DNA from: Castellaniella denitrificans
GTDB lineage: Bacteria > Pseudomonadota > Gammaproteobacteria > Burkholderiales > Burkholderiaceae_B
Direction: 5' to 3'
Assembly: GCF_027214045.1 (NCBI RefSeq)
Contig: NZ_JAPWHE010000001.1
Location: 62,001-126,000, forward strand
Length of the DNA: 64,000 bases
Within the stretch, counting starts at the first letter, position 1. Each line of letters opens with the position of its first letter. Shown here piece by piece: positions 8,905 to 17,130 of the stretch. A program made the translations under genes and the position numbers. The notes beneath the pieces are model-generated. The model was given only the letters and a program-made list of their open reading frames with translations, did no database searches and was not told where the DNA came from.

Positions 8905-9471
8905 ATGGCCCAAGACATCCTGCAGTTCCTGATCGACATCGTTTTCCAGCTCTTCGGCATCGGCCTGATCCTGAGGGCCTGGACGTTCGCGATCCGCCTG
9001 CACCCCTTCAATCCGTTCTCCCAGGCCATCCTGCGAACCACGGAATGGCTGGTGAGTCCGATACGGCGGGTCGTACCCGGCAGCGGTCGCTTCGACTGGC
9101 CGAGCATCCTGGCCTGCTGGATCACCGCGATCCTGTACCTGCTGCTGACCTGGCTGATCGCCATGGGCGGCCTGATGCCCTCCATGTCGGCCATTGGCCC
9201 TCTGCTGCTGTCGGGCCTGCTGGTCGGCCTGAAATGGCTGTTCAACGTAATCGTCTGGGTGACGCTGATTCAGGCCATCCTGTCCTGGATCAATCCCCTG
9301 TCGCCCATCATGCCGGTGCTCTACACCTTGACCGCGCCGCTGCTCGATCCCATCCGCCGGATGCTGCCGCGCATGGGCGGGCTGGATCTGTCGCCCCTGG
9401 TGCTGCTGGTGCTGGCCCAGATCGCCATGATGGTGCTGAACCATCTGGTGTTCACGACCTTCGGCGCCTGA
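8905..9471 (+). CDS. YggT family membrane protein
   Basis: The 188-residue protein contains two YGGT domains in tandem. Each shows a hydrophobic helix, a loop with an SPIRR or DPIRRMLPR box (about residues 50-57 and 145-155) and a second helix; the first half has NPFSQAI and the second SWINPLSP. Family members are integral inner-membrane proteins implicated in osmotic shock and potassium homeostasis in E. coli, and in division-site or photosystem organisation in other lineages; the biochemical role is not settled. The gene stands alone between two terminators. Confidence 0.92.
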   Translation: MAQDILQFLIDIVFQLFGIGLILRAWTFAIRLHPFNPFSQAILRTTEWLVSPIRRVVPGSGRFDWPSILACWITAILYLLLTWLIAMGGLMPSMSAIGPLLLSGLLVGLKWLFNVIVWVTLIQAILSWINPLSPIMPVLYTLTAPLLDPIRRMLPRMGGLDLSPLVLLVLAQIAMMVLNHLVFTTFGA

Positions 9472-9514
9472 CCGGATCGGCATTCAGACCGATCCGGCGC
9501 CATGGCACCAAGAC

Positions 9515-9540
9515 AAAGGCCCGGCAAATGCCGGGCCTTT
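9515..9540. terminator. Bidirectional terminator between yggT and a lipoprotein gene
   Basis: The stem AAAGGCCCGGC / GCCGGGCCTTT (11 bp, loop AAAT) has A-rich and T-rich ends on either side and so can serve both convergent genes. Confidence 0.8.
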
Positions 9541-9562
9541 GCGTATCCGGAAACCGGATCGA

Positions 9563-10060
9563 TCACATGGGCACCACGCGGGTCGGGCCGCCGCCGCTGA
9601 TGACCTGGACGCGCTGGCCGGAACTGAGCGCCACATCGGCCGCCTGAGCGATGACGCGGGTTTCGCCGTTGTCCAGACGGACGGTGATTTCCAGGCCATT
9701 GGTCTTGCCGACCTGATTTTCGATCGCATTGCCGGCCAGGCCGCCCAGCAGGGCGCCACCGATGGACGTCAGGATCTGGCCACGGCCGCCGCCGATGGCG
9801 CTGCCCGCGACACCGCCCAGCGCCGCACCGCCCAGGGCGCCCACCCCGGAGGACTTGTCGGACTGGATGACCACCGGACGCACGGACACCACGGTGCCGT
9901 AGCGCACGATCTGTTCCTGTTGCGCCTGACCGTAGGTGTACACGGAACTGGAGGCGGTCTGATTGGCGCATCCGGCCAATGCCAGCAACGAAAGGGAAAG
10001 CCCGGCGATGGCGGCAAGACGCGCCGCGCGGGGGGGAAGAGCATGCGTGAGGATCGCCAT
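9563..10060 (-). CDS. Glycine-zipper outer-membrane lipoprotein (17 kDa antigen/SlyB-like)
   Basis: The 165-residue protein starts at the ATG at 10060, preceded by AGGAG; the longer open frame upstream overlaps the PfkB-type gene and is not used. The signal peptide ends in LALAGC (Cys at about 31), typical of type II cleavage. The middle carries a glycine-zipper segment (GVGALGGAALGGVAGSAIGGG, continued by ILTSIGGALLGGLAGNA), the hallmark of SlyB/Rickettsia 17-kDa-antigen proteins. The C-terminal beta domain ends GQRVQVISGGGPTRVVPM. Such proteins sit in the outer membrane and influence envelope stability. The gene follows the PfkB-type kinase gene in the same direction. Confidence 0.87.
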   Translation of the reverse strand: MAILTHALPPRAARLAAIAGLSLSLLALAGCANQTASSSVYTYGQAQQEQIVRYGTVVSVRPVVIQSDKSSGVGALGGAALGGVAGSAIGGGRGQILTSIGGALLGGLAGNAIENQVGKTNGLEITVRLDNGETRVIAQAADVALSSGQRVQVISGGGPTRVVPM

Positions 10061-10100
10061 GGGCTGACTCCTGAAATGAAAATGAGTGGCCGTATCCCGA

Positions 10101-11048
10101 TCAGGCGAACAGGCCCGCATCGATACCGTAGTGCGTCTGCAGCACCGCCGCAATATCGTCGCGCGTCGGGCTATGATTCTGCGGACCTCTGTGGGCGATT
10201 TTAAAGCCGCCCATGACGTTCGCCAAGCAGCAGGCGTCCCGCAGGGACCAGCCGTTCGCCAGTCCGTAGAGCAGGCCGGCGCGGTGCGCATCGCCGCAGC
10301 CGGTCGGGTCCACGATCCCGGTCACGGGCGCGGCCGGGATGTCGGTGCGGCCATCGCCGACGAACAGCGAGGCGCCCTCGCCGCCCCGGGTCACCACGAC
10401 CGCCCGCAGGCCTCGGGCCAGTTCCTGGATGGTGCGCCCCGTGCGCTCCTCGATCACGCTGGCTTCGTAATCGTTGGCGGTCAGGATGCTGGCCATGTCC
10501 AGCATGCGCAGCAGATCGTCTCCATCGAACAGCGGCATTGCCTGCCCCAGATCGAAGATGAAGGGGATCCCTGCGGCATGCAGGCGTTGGGCGTGGATGA
10601 ACATGCCGTCCTTGGAATCGGGCGAGACGATGCCCCAGCACGCGGAATGGCCGCTCAAGTCGTTTTCGGCCGAACGCAGCATCGCACCCGGATGGAACGA
10701 GGCGATCTGATTGTTTTCCTGATCCGTGATGATGTGGCACTGGGCCGTGTAGGTGTCGGGCAGCAGACGCACCAGACGGGTGTCGATGTCCAGGTCGCGC
10801 AGGCGCTGCAGGTAGTCGTCTGCGTCCTGGCCCACGGTACCGACGGGCACGGGGCTGCCGCCCAACAGTTTCAGGCTGTAGGCGATGTTGCCCGCGCAGC
10901 CGCCGTATTCCTTGCGCAACGAGGGCGCGAAGAACGACACGCTGAGGGACTTGATGTTGTCGGCCAGGATATGGTCGCGGAAACGTCCCTCGAACACGGC
11001 GATTGTGTCGAAGGCGATGGAACCGCAGATCAGAACGTCCTTGGACAT
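10101..11048 (-). CDS. PfkB family sugar/nucleoside kinase (adenosine kinase-like)
   Basis: The 315-residue cytoplasmic kinase shows the PfkB N-terminal signature (KEYGGCAGNIAYSLKLLGG at about 46-64) and the C-terminal catalytic signature DPTGCGDAHRAG at about 247-258, in which the second Asp is the general base. In many members the second signature reads DTxGAGD; the DPTGCGD form resembles adenosine kinase-like enzymes of betaproteobacteria. The lid region is of normal size. The substrate is probably adenosine or a related nucleoside, but this is inferred from family resemblance. It lies downstream of the DUF3426 gene with a 15-bp gap and may be cotranscribed with it. Confidence 0.85.
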   Translation of the reverse strand: MSKDVLICGSIAFDTIAVFEGRFRDHILADNIKSLSVSFFAPSLRKEYGGCAGNIAYSLKLLGGSPVPVGTVGQDADDYLQRLRDLDIDTRLVRLLPDTYTAQCHIITDQENNQIASFHPGAMLRSAENDLSGHSACWGIVSPDSKDGMFIHAQRLHAAGIPFIFDLGQAMPLFDGDDLLRMLDMASILTANDYEASVIEERTGRTIQELARGLRAVVVTRGGEGASLFVGDGRTDIPAAPVTGIVDPTGCGDAHRAGLLYGLANGWSLRDACCLANVMGGFKIAHRGPQNHSPTRDDIAAVLQTHYGIDAGLFA

Positions 11049-11063
11049 GGGGAGGGTATTCCT

Positions 11064-12119
11064 TCAGGGATAAAAGAGATCGAGCTGGTAGCCATTGATG
11101 CGCACGCCGCTCAGGGTCAGGGGGACACGCACCAGGACTTCGCCCCGGGCCGCGAAAGGCCCGGCGGCGCGTGCCGGCCCGAGATAGTCGGCGGGCGACA
11201 AATGACGACGCACCAGCAGCGTGCCGGCGGCGTCCTTCAGGTCCAGGACCAACGTCGGCCATTCCTGCGGCTGCTCGGCCTGGTTGCGCAAGGTGGCGTG
11301 CAGCACGAAATGCTGTTCTTCGGAAGCCTGGCCATCCGCCGGCCTGCCGGCCGCGGCATCGGTGTCGGCCGCCTTGAGCGCGGAACCGGTGATGGCGATC
11401 CGGGCGATATCGCGGGCATAGGGTACGCGGCATCGCAGCGGCTCGCAGGCCCGCTCCAGCGCGGGCCGCAACGCGGGCAGCAGCCGGGCAATATCGGCCC
11501 GGTAGACATAGACGGCCTGCGCGGCCAGCAGGACGAGCAGAAGGACGAGCAGCAACCGGGCGCAGAACCGCACGATGGCGTCCCACCAGCCCGGCGCGTC
11601 CTCGTCCCGCAGCAGGGGCGCGGCGGACCCGCCCTGGCTGCGATGGCCCGGCCGGGCCTCGACCACGAACGGCTCCGCCTGGGCGGGCGGCACGTCCCGG
11701 CCGAAAGCCTGCGCGGACGCGGAATCGGGCATCCAACCCTCATCGGCCAGAATTTCTTCGACCGGGCGCGGATCGGTCAGGCCGGCCGTTTCCCCGATGC
11801 GGGGTTCAGGCCGGTCGTCGGGCCAGGGTGCGACGCCAATGCGGAACGCGGCCGTGGGTTCTGGTGGCGGCGCCACGGGCCTGCCCGGACGGATGACCTG
11901 GGGTGGCGGCGCGGCGGGCGGCTCGGCCGCGGGCGGGGTGGGCGCACGCAGCGGCGCCGCGGGAGCGCCGGCCTCGGATGCGTCGGAAACCACCTCGGCA
12001 TAGCCGTCGAAAATATGGGCGCACTGCACGCAACGGATATAGCCCTTGCGCAGCTGCAGGTCCGACAGGCCCGCCTGGAACACGGTCCCGCATTTCGGGC
12101 AGCGTGTGGTCAGGTCCAT
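11064..12119 (-). CDS. Zinc-ribbon and DUF3426 domain membrane protein
   Basis: The 351-residue protein is read from the ATG at 12119 (MDLTTRCPKCGTVFQAG); an in-frame GTG lies two codons upstream. An MJ0042-type zinc ribbon with CPKC and CVQC occupies residues 7-35. A long Pro/Ala-rich, acidic linker follows, then one transmembrane helix (LLLVLLLVLLAAQAVYVY, about 185-205) and a C-terminal DUF3426 beta domain with ITGSALK and VLVRVPLTLSGV. The likely topology is ribbon in the cytoplasm and DUF3426 in the periplasm. No biochemical function is established. It follows prmA by 12 bp, the usual betaproteobacterial arrangement. Confidence 0.88.
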   Translation of the reverse strand: MDLTTRCPKCGTVFQAGLSDLQLRKGYIRCVQCAHIFDGYAEVVSDASEAGAPAAPLRAPTPPAAEPPAAPPPQVIRPGRPVAPPPEPTAAFRIGVAPWPDDRPEPRIGETAGLTDPRPVEEILADEGWMPDSASAQAFGRDVPPAQAEPFVVEARPGHRSQGGSAAPLLRDEDAPGWWDAIVRFCARLLLVLLLVLLAAQAVYVYRADIARLLPALRPALERACEPLRCRVPYARDIARIAITGSALKAADTDAAAGRPADGQASEEQHFVLHATLRNQAEQPQEWPTLVLDLKDAAGTLLVRRHLSPADYLGPARAAGPFAARGEVLVRVPLTLSGVRINGYQLDLFYP

Positions 12120-12131
12120 CGCCACCGCCCT

Positions 12132-13046
12132 TCAGGCCCTGCGTCCCGCCAGGCAGACCCATCCGTCGCGGGCTGCCCAGACCCGCAAGGGCAGATGAGG
12201 CGCATAGGCCTGACTGACCTCGTCGGCCTGGCGTTCCAGGACACCGGACAGCGCCAGCCACCCGCCCGGAGCGACCCGCGCGGCCAGCATGGGCGCCAGC
12301 ATTTTGAGCGGGTTCGACAGGATGTTCGCGACCACCACCTGGCTGGTCCCGGCGGGCAGGGCATCGGGCAGTCCGGCCTGGACGTCCACTCGATTGGCGG
12401 CCGCGTTGCGGGCCGTGGCCAGCACCGCCTGCTCGTCGATGTCCACACCCCATGTCGGGCCGGCGCCCAGCAGGCGGGCGGCGATCGCCAGGATGCCGGA
12501 ACCGCAGCCGTAGTCCAGGACGGTCTCGCCGCCCTGCAGATGGGCCGCCAGCCATTCCAGGCAGAGATGCGTGGTGGGATGGCTGCCGGTGCCAAAGGCC
12601 AGCCCGGGATCGAGTTCGATGCGCACGATGCCGTCCCGGGCGCCGACCGAGGGCAGTCCAGCATCGTCGCGGTGCCAGCTCGGCACGATCCAGATGCGTT
12701 CGCCCACGACGATGGGTCCGAACTGGGATTGCGTCAGGCGCACCCAGTCGGCGTCCGGCACGTCGCGCAGGAACCAGTCGTCCGCCGCGGGCGCCGGCCC
12801 GGCCTGGCCGTCCAGCGCGGCCAGCAGATGGTCGGGATCGTCCCCGTCCGCCAGCAGGGCCACCAGGCGATTCCGGCGCCAAGCGAGGACCTCGGGCTCC
12901 GTGCCCGGTTCGCCGAACAGCGCCTGCTCGTGCTCCGTGTCGCCGTCCGCGTCCTCGACCGACACCGACAGGGCACCGGCCTCCAGCAAGGCGTCGGACC
13001 AGGCCTCGGCCTGGCTTTCGGGGCAATTCAGCACCAGCTCTCGCAT
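12132..13046 (-). CDS. prmA: Ribosomal protein L11 methyltransferase
   Basis: The 304-residue enzyme trimethylates lysines and the N-terminus of ribosomal protein L11. The start is the ATG at 13046 ([20 protein letters not shown]); the much longer open frame upstream runs antisense-like through accC. The N-terminal substrate-recognition domain (1-100) is followed by a linker and a Rossmann methyltransferase domain with FGTGSHPTT (about 170), the SAM-binding loop [13 protein letters not shown] and the PrmA signature [10 protein letters not shown]. Length is normal. The start is 8 bp from the accC stop, so accB-accC-prmA-DUF3426 is probably one operon. Confidence 0.96.
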   Translation of the reverse strand: MRELVLNCPESQAEAWSDALLEAGALSVSVEDADGDTEHEQALFGEPGTEPEVLAWRRNRLVALLADGDDPDHLLAALDGQAGPAPAADDWFLRDVPDADWVRLTQSQFGPIVVGERIWIVPSWHRDDAGLPSVGARDGIVRIELDPGLAFGTGSHPTTHLCLEWLAAHLQGGETVLDYGCGSGILAIAARLLGAGPTWGVDIDEQAVLATARNAAANRVDVQAGLPDALPAGTSQVVVANILSNPLKMLAPMLAARVAPGGWLALSGVLERQADEVSQAYAPHLPLRVWAARDGWVCLAGRRA

Positions 13047-13054
13047 GCCGGACC

Positions 13055-14401
13055 TCAAGCGCGCGCGGCGAGCTTGTGTTCGAGATAGTGGATGCTGGTG
13101 CCGCCTTCGACGAATCGGGCGTCCTGCATCAACTCGCGGTGCAGCGGGATGTTGGTGTGCACCCCCTCGACGATCATTTCCGACAGGGCGATGTCCATGC
13201 GCATGATCGCCTGATGGCGATCGTCGCCGTAGGTGATGAGCTTGGCGATCATCGAGTCGTAATAGGGCGGCACGGTATAGCCGGTGAACACGTGCGAATC
13301 CATCCGCACGCCCGGCCCGCCCGGCGTATGCCAGTTGACGATCCGGCCGGGGCTGGGCGTGAACTTGTAGGGATCCTCGGCGTTGATCCGGCATTCGATC
13401 GCGTGGCCGCGCAGATGGACGTCGCGCTGGCGCAAGGTGAATTTCTCGCCGGCGGCGATGCGCAGTTGCTGCTGGACCAGGTCGATGCCGGTGATCATCT
13501 CGGTGATCGTGTGCTCGACCTGAATGCGGGTGTTCATCTCGATGAAGAAGAATTCCCCGTTCTCGTACAGGAATTCGAACGTGCCCGCGCCGCGGTAACG
13601 CATCTGGCGGCATGCCTCGGCGCAGCGTTCGCCGATGCGTTCGACCAGGGCGCGCTCGATGCCCGGAGCGGGCGCTTCTTCGATGATCTTCTGGTGACGG
13701 CGCTGCATGGAGCAGTCGCGTTCCCCCAGCCAGACGGCCTTGCCCTCGCCGTCGGCCAGCACCTGGATCTCGATGTGGCGCGGGTTTTCCAGGAATTTTT
13801 CCAGGTAGACCTCGGGGTTGTTGAACGCGGCGCCGGCCTCGGTGCGCGTCATGGCCACCGCGTTGAGCAGGGCGGCCTCGGTGTAGACCACCCGCATGCC
13901 ACGCCCGCCGCCGCCGCCCGCCGCCTTGATGATGACCGGATATCCGACCTCGGCGGCGATACGCTGGATTTCCCCGGAATCGTCGGGCAGCGCACCGCCC
14001 GAGCCCGGCACGACCGGCACGCCGGCGGCGATCATGGCCTGCTTGGCGCTGACTTTGTCGCCCATGGTCCGGATGCTTTCGGGGCGCGGCCCGATGAACA
14101 CGAAACCGCTTTTCTCGACCCGCTCGGCGAAGTCGGCGTTTTCCGACAGGAACCCGTATCCGGGATGGATGGCCTCGGCGTCGGTGACCTCGGCGGCCGA
14201 GATCAGCGCCGGCATGTTGAGATAGCTGTCGCGCGGCGTCGCGGGACCGATGCAGACGGACTCGTCGGCCAGGCGCACGTATTTGGCCTCGCGGTCGGCT
14301 TCCGAGTGCACGACCACGGTCTTGACGCCCAGTTCGCGGCAGGCGCGCAGGACCCGCAGGGCGATTTCGCCGCGATTGGCGATCAGGATCTTTTCGAACA
14401 T
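13055..14401 (-). CDS. accC: Acetyl-CoA carboxylase, biotin carboxylase subunit
   Basis: The 448-residue subunit carboxylates the biotin on AccB with ATP and bicarbonate, the first half-reaction of malonyl-CoA synthesis. The start is the ATG at 14401 ([20 protein letters not shown]); the open frame continues upstream through accB in another sense and is ignored. Visible motifs are the N-terminal Rossmann region, the ATP-grasp glycine loop [13 protein letters not shown] (about 160-172), EAPAPG and the catalytic [13 protein letters not shown] near residue 290. Length matches E. coli AccC (449). It begins 5 bp after the accB stop, typical of a coupled accBC unit. Confidence 0.97.
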   Translation of the reverse strand: MFEKILIANRGEIALRVLRACRELGVKTVVVHSEADREAKYVRLADESVCIGPATPRDSYLNMPALISAAEVTDAEAIHPGYGFLSENADFAERVEKSGFVFIGPRPESIRTMGDKVSAKQAMIAAGVPVVPGSGGALPDDSGEIQRIAAEVGYPVIIKAAGGGGGRGMRVVYTEAALLNAVAMTRTEAGAAFNNPEVYLEKFLENPRHIEIQVLADGEGKAVWLGERDCSMQRRHQKIIEEAPAPGIERALVERIGERCAEACRQMRYRGAGTFEFLYENGEFFFIEMNTRIQVEHTITEMITGIDLVQQQLRIAAGEKFTLRQRDVHLRGHAIECRINAEDPYKFTPSPGRIVNWHTPGGPGVRMDSHVFTGYTVPPYYDSMIAKLITYGDDRHQAIMRMDIALSEMIVEGVHTNIPLHRELMQDARFVEGGTSIHYLEHKLAARA

Positions 14402-14406
14402 GATGC

Positions 14407-14853
14407 TCAGGCGATGATGAACAGAGGTTGGCCGTATTCGACCGGTTCGCCGTTCTCGACGAGGATTTCCTTGATGACGCCGGACTTGTCGGCCTCGATC
14501 TCGTTCAGCAGCTTCATCGCCTCGATGATGCACAGGGGATCGCCTTCCTTGACGGCCTGGCCGACCTCGACGAAAGCCGCCGCGTTCGGATTGGGCGAAC
14601 GGTAGAACGTGCCCACCATGGGGGCTTTGACCTGATGGCCCTGCGGGGCGGCGGGGGCCTGAGCGGCGGCTGGCGCGGCGGCGGGGGCCGCCACGACCTG
14701 GGCGGACGCGGCGGGCGCGGCGGCGGGGACGACTGCGGCTGACTGGGAGAACTTGACGATGCGGACCTTGCCCTCGCCCTCGGTGATTTCCAGTTCGGCG
14801 ATGCCCGAATCGGCCACCAGGTCGATCAGCGTTTTGAGTTTGCGGAGATCCAT
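14407..14853 (-). CDS. accB: Biotin carboxyl carrier protein of acetyl-CoA carboxylase
   Basis: The 148-residue protein starts at the ATG at 14853 ([20 protein letters not shown]). An N-terminal domain is joined by an Ala/Pro-rich hinge (about residues 39-71) to the biotinyl domain. The biotin-accepting lysine is K114 in [15 protein letters not shown], and the protruding thumb loop (about 85-92, RSPNPNAA) is present. It carries carboxybiotin between AccC and the AccAD carboxyltransferase. It heads the leftward accB-accC-prmA-DUF3426 group; relatives usually have aroQ immediately upstream, which is missing here. Confidence 0.97.
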   Translation of the reverse strand: MDLRKLKTLIDLVADSGIAELEITEGEGKVRIVKFSQSAAVVPAAAPAASAQVVAAPAAAPAAAQAPAAPQGHQVKAPMVGTFYRSPNPNAAAFVEVGQAVKEGDPLCIIEAMKLLNEIEADKSGVIKEILVENGEPVEYGQPLFIIA

Positions 14854-15132
14854 GACGATAAATTCCTGTGTGCTGGCCCATGCGGGTTCGGGCCGTTCAA
14901 TGATCGAATCCTTGCGGCGGAAACAAATGCGCCGTCGGTCCGACCCCGGCGAGACGGGGAGCATCCACGACGGCCACATGTGTTGTTGCTGCCGGCGGGC
15001 CGTCCTGGGCCCTGCCCGCAGCCGCCTGATTCAGGGTAGGGAGATACCCTTCAAAGCGCCTTTTTACGCTAAAAACGCTGATTTGTCCATAAAAACGGGG
15101 TTGACGGGCGCCAGACCCCAAATTATTGAAAC
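14854..15132. other. Leader region of accB; no gene seen
   Basis: This 279-bp gap between the tlpA stop and the accB start holds no convincing gene. It contains a dyad TTTTTA-CGC-TAAAAA (15061-15075) and AGGGTA...TACCCT (15043 to about 15060), both upstream of accB on the minus strand, so it probably contains the accBC promoter and possibly an operator. I could not assign -35 and -10 boxes. In many proteobacteria aroQ lies here; the stretch is too short for it and its translations do not resemble AroQ. Confidence 0.5.
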
Positions 15133-15633
15133 TTAAAGTATCTGCGTCAGGCGTGCCTGGATATCGTCCGGCTTGAGCTCGCCCATGACCGAGTCCGCGA
15201 CGCGGCCATTGCGGTCGAACAGCAGGGTGAACGGCAGGCCGCCGCCCTTGTTGCCCAGTTCGCGCATCAGCGGGATGCCCTGGGTGCCGGTCAGCAACAG
15301 AGGATAGGTCACAGTGACCTTTTGCAGGAAACGTTCGACGTTGACGCGGGTATCGATGGCCAGTCCGAGCACGGACAGGTCGGGATGGCGCTGATGCAAG
15401 GTTTCGAGCAAGGGCATTTCACGCACGCATGGCGCACACCAGCTGGCCCAGAAATTCATCAGCACAGGCCGCCCCACGTAGGCCGACAGGGCCTGGTCAT
15501 GCCCCTGGAGATCGGCGAAAGAGCGGCCGAAAACCGGATCGGCCGGCAGGATCGAGGCCCCCGCGCCGCGCGCGCCCGCCACGACCCCCAGCGCCGCCAG
15601 GGAGGTGGTGCGCAAGAAGTTCCGCCTGTCCAT
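15133..15633 (-). CDS. TlpA-like thiol:disulfide oxidoreductase with Tat-type signal
   Basis: The 166-residue protein is read from the ATG at 15633 (MDRRNFLRTTSLAALGVV), which exposes a twin-arginine signal, RRNFLR, followed by a hydrophobic stretch and an Ala-x-Ala-like cleavage region near residue 27. The mature part is a thioredoxin fold with redox-active Cys66 and Cys69 in FWASWCAPC and the cis-proline region GGGLPFTLLFDRNG. TlpA/ResA-type proteins keep periplasmic thiols reduced, often for cytochrome c or oxidase maturation. It is divergent from mpl; in relatives it precedes aroQ-accB. Export by Tat rather than Sec is inferred from the signal only. Confidence 0.85.
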   Translation of the reverse strand: MDRRNFLRTTSLAALGVVAGARGAGASILPADPVFGRSFADLQGHDQALSAYVGRPVLMNFWASWCAPCVREMPLLETLHQRHPDLSVLGLAIDTRVNVERFLQKVTVTYPLLLTGTQGIPLMRELGNKGGGLPFTLLFDRNGRVADSVMGELKPDDIQARLTQIL

Positions 15634-15713
15634 GTGAAACACCATCCATCCAGTCATCCGTGTTGCCCGGCCATCATAGCACCAGCCCCGTACAATACAG
15701 GCCGGAGGATGCG

Positions 15714-17105
15714 ATGCACGTACACATATTGGGAATCTGCGGCACGTTCATGGGCGGCCTGGCCCTGATCGCCCGCGCGGCGGGCCATCGGGTGACGGGC
15801 TGCGACGCGGGCGTCTACCCGCCCATGAGCACACAGCTGCGCGAACAGGGCATCGACCTGATCGAAGGCTTCGATGCCGGCCAGGCCGATCTGGGCGCCG
15901 ACCTGTACGTGATCGGCAACGTCGTCAGCCGGGGCAATCCGCTGATGGAGGCCATCCTGGATCGCGGCCTGCCTTATGTTTCCGGCCCGCAATGGCTGGC
16001 CGATCATGTGCTCACCGGCCAGCACGTCCTCGCCGTGGCGGGCACGCACGGCAAGACCACGACCAGCGCCATGCTGGCCTGGATTCTCGACCAGTCCGGG
16101 CGGCCCGCCAACTTCCTGATCGGCGGCGTCGCGCCGGACCTGGGCGTCTCGGCCCGTTACGACCCCGCCCGCCGCCACTTCGTGATCGAAGCCGACGAAT
16201 ACGACACGGCCTTCTTCGACAAGCGCTCGAAATTCGTCCACTACCGGCCCCGCACCGCCATCCTGAACAATCTCGAATACGACCACGCGGACATCTTTCC
16301 CGACCTGGCCGCCATCGAGACCCAGTTCCATCACCTGGTCCGCACCGTCCCGGCATCGGGCCGCCTGATCCGCCCGGCGGCCAGCGAGGCCCTGGACCGC
16401 GTCCTGGCTCGCGGCTGCTGGACGCCGGTCGAGACTTTCGGCGCCGGCGGCGACTGGCGCGCCGAACCGGAAACGGAAGACGGCCGGCGCTGCCGCATCC
16501 TGCACCAGGGCCGCCTGGCGGGCGTGCTGGACTGGTCCCTGGCCGGCGCCCACAATCAGGCCAACGCCCTGGCGGCCCTGGCGGCCGCCCACCACGTCGG
16601 CATCGCGGTCGCAGACGGAATCGCCGCCCTGAACCGCTTCCAGGGTGTGCGCCGCCGGCTGGAACTGCGGGGCACTCGGGACGGCGTGGCCGTCTACGAC
16701 GATTTCGCCCACCACCCCAGCGCCATCGCCACCACCCTGGACGGCCTGCGCCGCCGCGTCGGCCCCGCGACCCGCATCCTGGCGGTGATCGAGCCGCGCT
16801 CCAACACCATGAAACTGGGCACGATGGCCGCCCGGCTGCCCGAAGCGCTGGCCGACGCCGACCAGGTCTTCTGCCACGGTGCCACTCAGGGAAAACATGC
16901 CCTGGGATGGGATCCCCGCCAGGTGCTGGCCGGCCTGGGCGGGCGCCTGTGGGCGGGCGATGACCTGGATGCCCTGGCCGACGCCGTCTGCGACGCGGCG
17001 CAGCCCGGCGACCAGGTGCTCATCATGAGCAACGGCAGCTTCGGCGGCATCCACCAGACCCTGCTCGACCGGCTGGCGCAACGACGCCCCCGGTCTTCCC
17101 CCTGA
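15714..17105 (+). CDS. mpl: UDP-N-acetylmuramate:L-alanyl-gamma-D-glutamyl-meso-diaminopimelate ligase
   Basis: The 463-residue Mur ligase recycles the tripeptide from old peptidoglycan by joining it to UDP-MurNAc with ATP. The start is the ATG at 15714 with GGAGG about ten bases upstream (MHVHILGICGTFMGG). Motifs are the N-terminal GICGTFMGGLA, the P-loop AGTHGKTTTS (about 109-118), NLEYDHADIF, the adenine/Mg site LAGAHNQANALAA and DDFAHHPSAI in the C-terminal domain. The GTFMGG form separates Mpl from MurC, which has GxGMxG. It is divergent from the tlpA-like gene and followed by the ribonuclease gene after 25 bp. Confidence 0.96.
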   Translation: MHVHILGICGTFMGGLALIARAAGHRVTGCDAGVYPPMSTQLREQGIDLIEGFDAGQADLGADLYVIGNVVSRGNPLMEAILDRGLPYVSGPQWLADHVLTGQHVLAVAGTHGKTTTSAMLAWILDQSGRPANFLIGGVAPDLGVSARYDPARRHFVIEADEYDTAFFDKRSKFVHYRPRTAILNNLEYDHADIFPDLAAIETQFHHLVRTVPASGRLIRPAASEALDRVLARGCWTPVETFGAGGDWRAEPETEDGRRCRILHQGRLAGVLDWSLAGAHNQANALAALAAAHHVGIAVADGIAALNRFQGVRRRLELRGTRDGVAVYDDFAHHPSAIATTLDGLRRRVGPATRILAVIEPRSNTMKLGTMAARLPEALADADQVFCHGATQGKHALGWDPRQVLAGLGGRLWAGDDLDALADAVCDAAQPGDQVLIMSNGSFGGIHQTLLDRLAQRRPRSSP

Positions 17106-17130
17106 ACCCCGCCGCCCTTTTTCATCATTT

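Noticed and set aside
10086-13088. 1000-residue open frame on the + strand
   Set aside because: It is antisense to the PfkB-type kinase, DUF3426 and prmA genes, all of which are recognisable, and has no conserved motif of its own.
13055-14881. Apparent 608-residue fusion around accC
   Set aside because: The N-terminal 160 residues come from an off-frame reading of accB; the family start is the ATG at 14401.
15101-15129. TTGACG-N17-TATTGA, promoter-like on the + strand
   Set aside because: It would only transcribe antisense to the tlpA-like gene and its -10 half is poor; considered chance.
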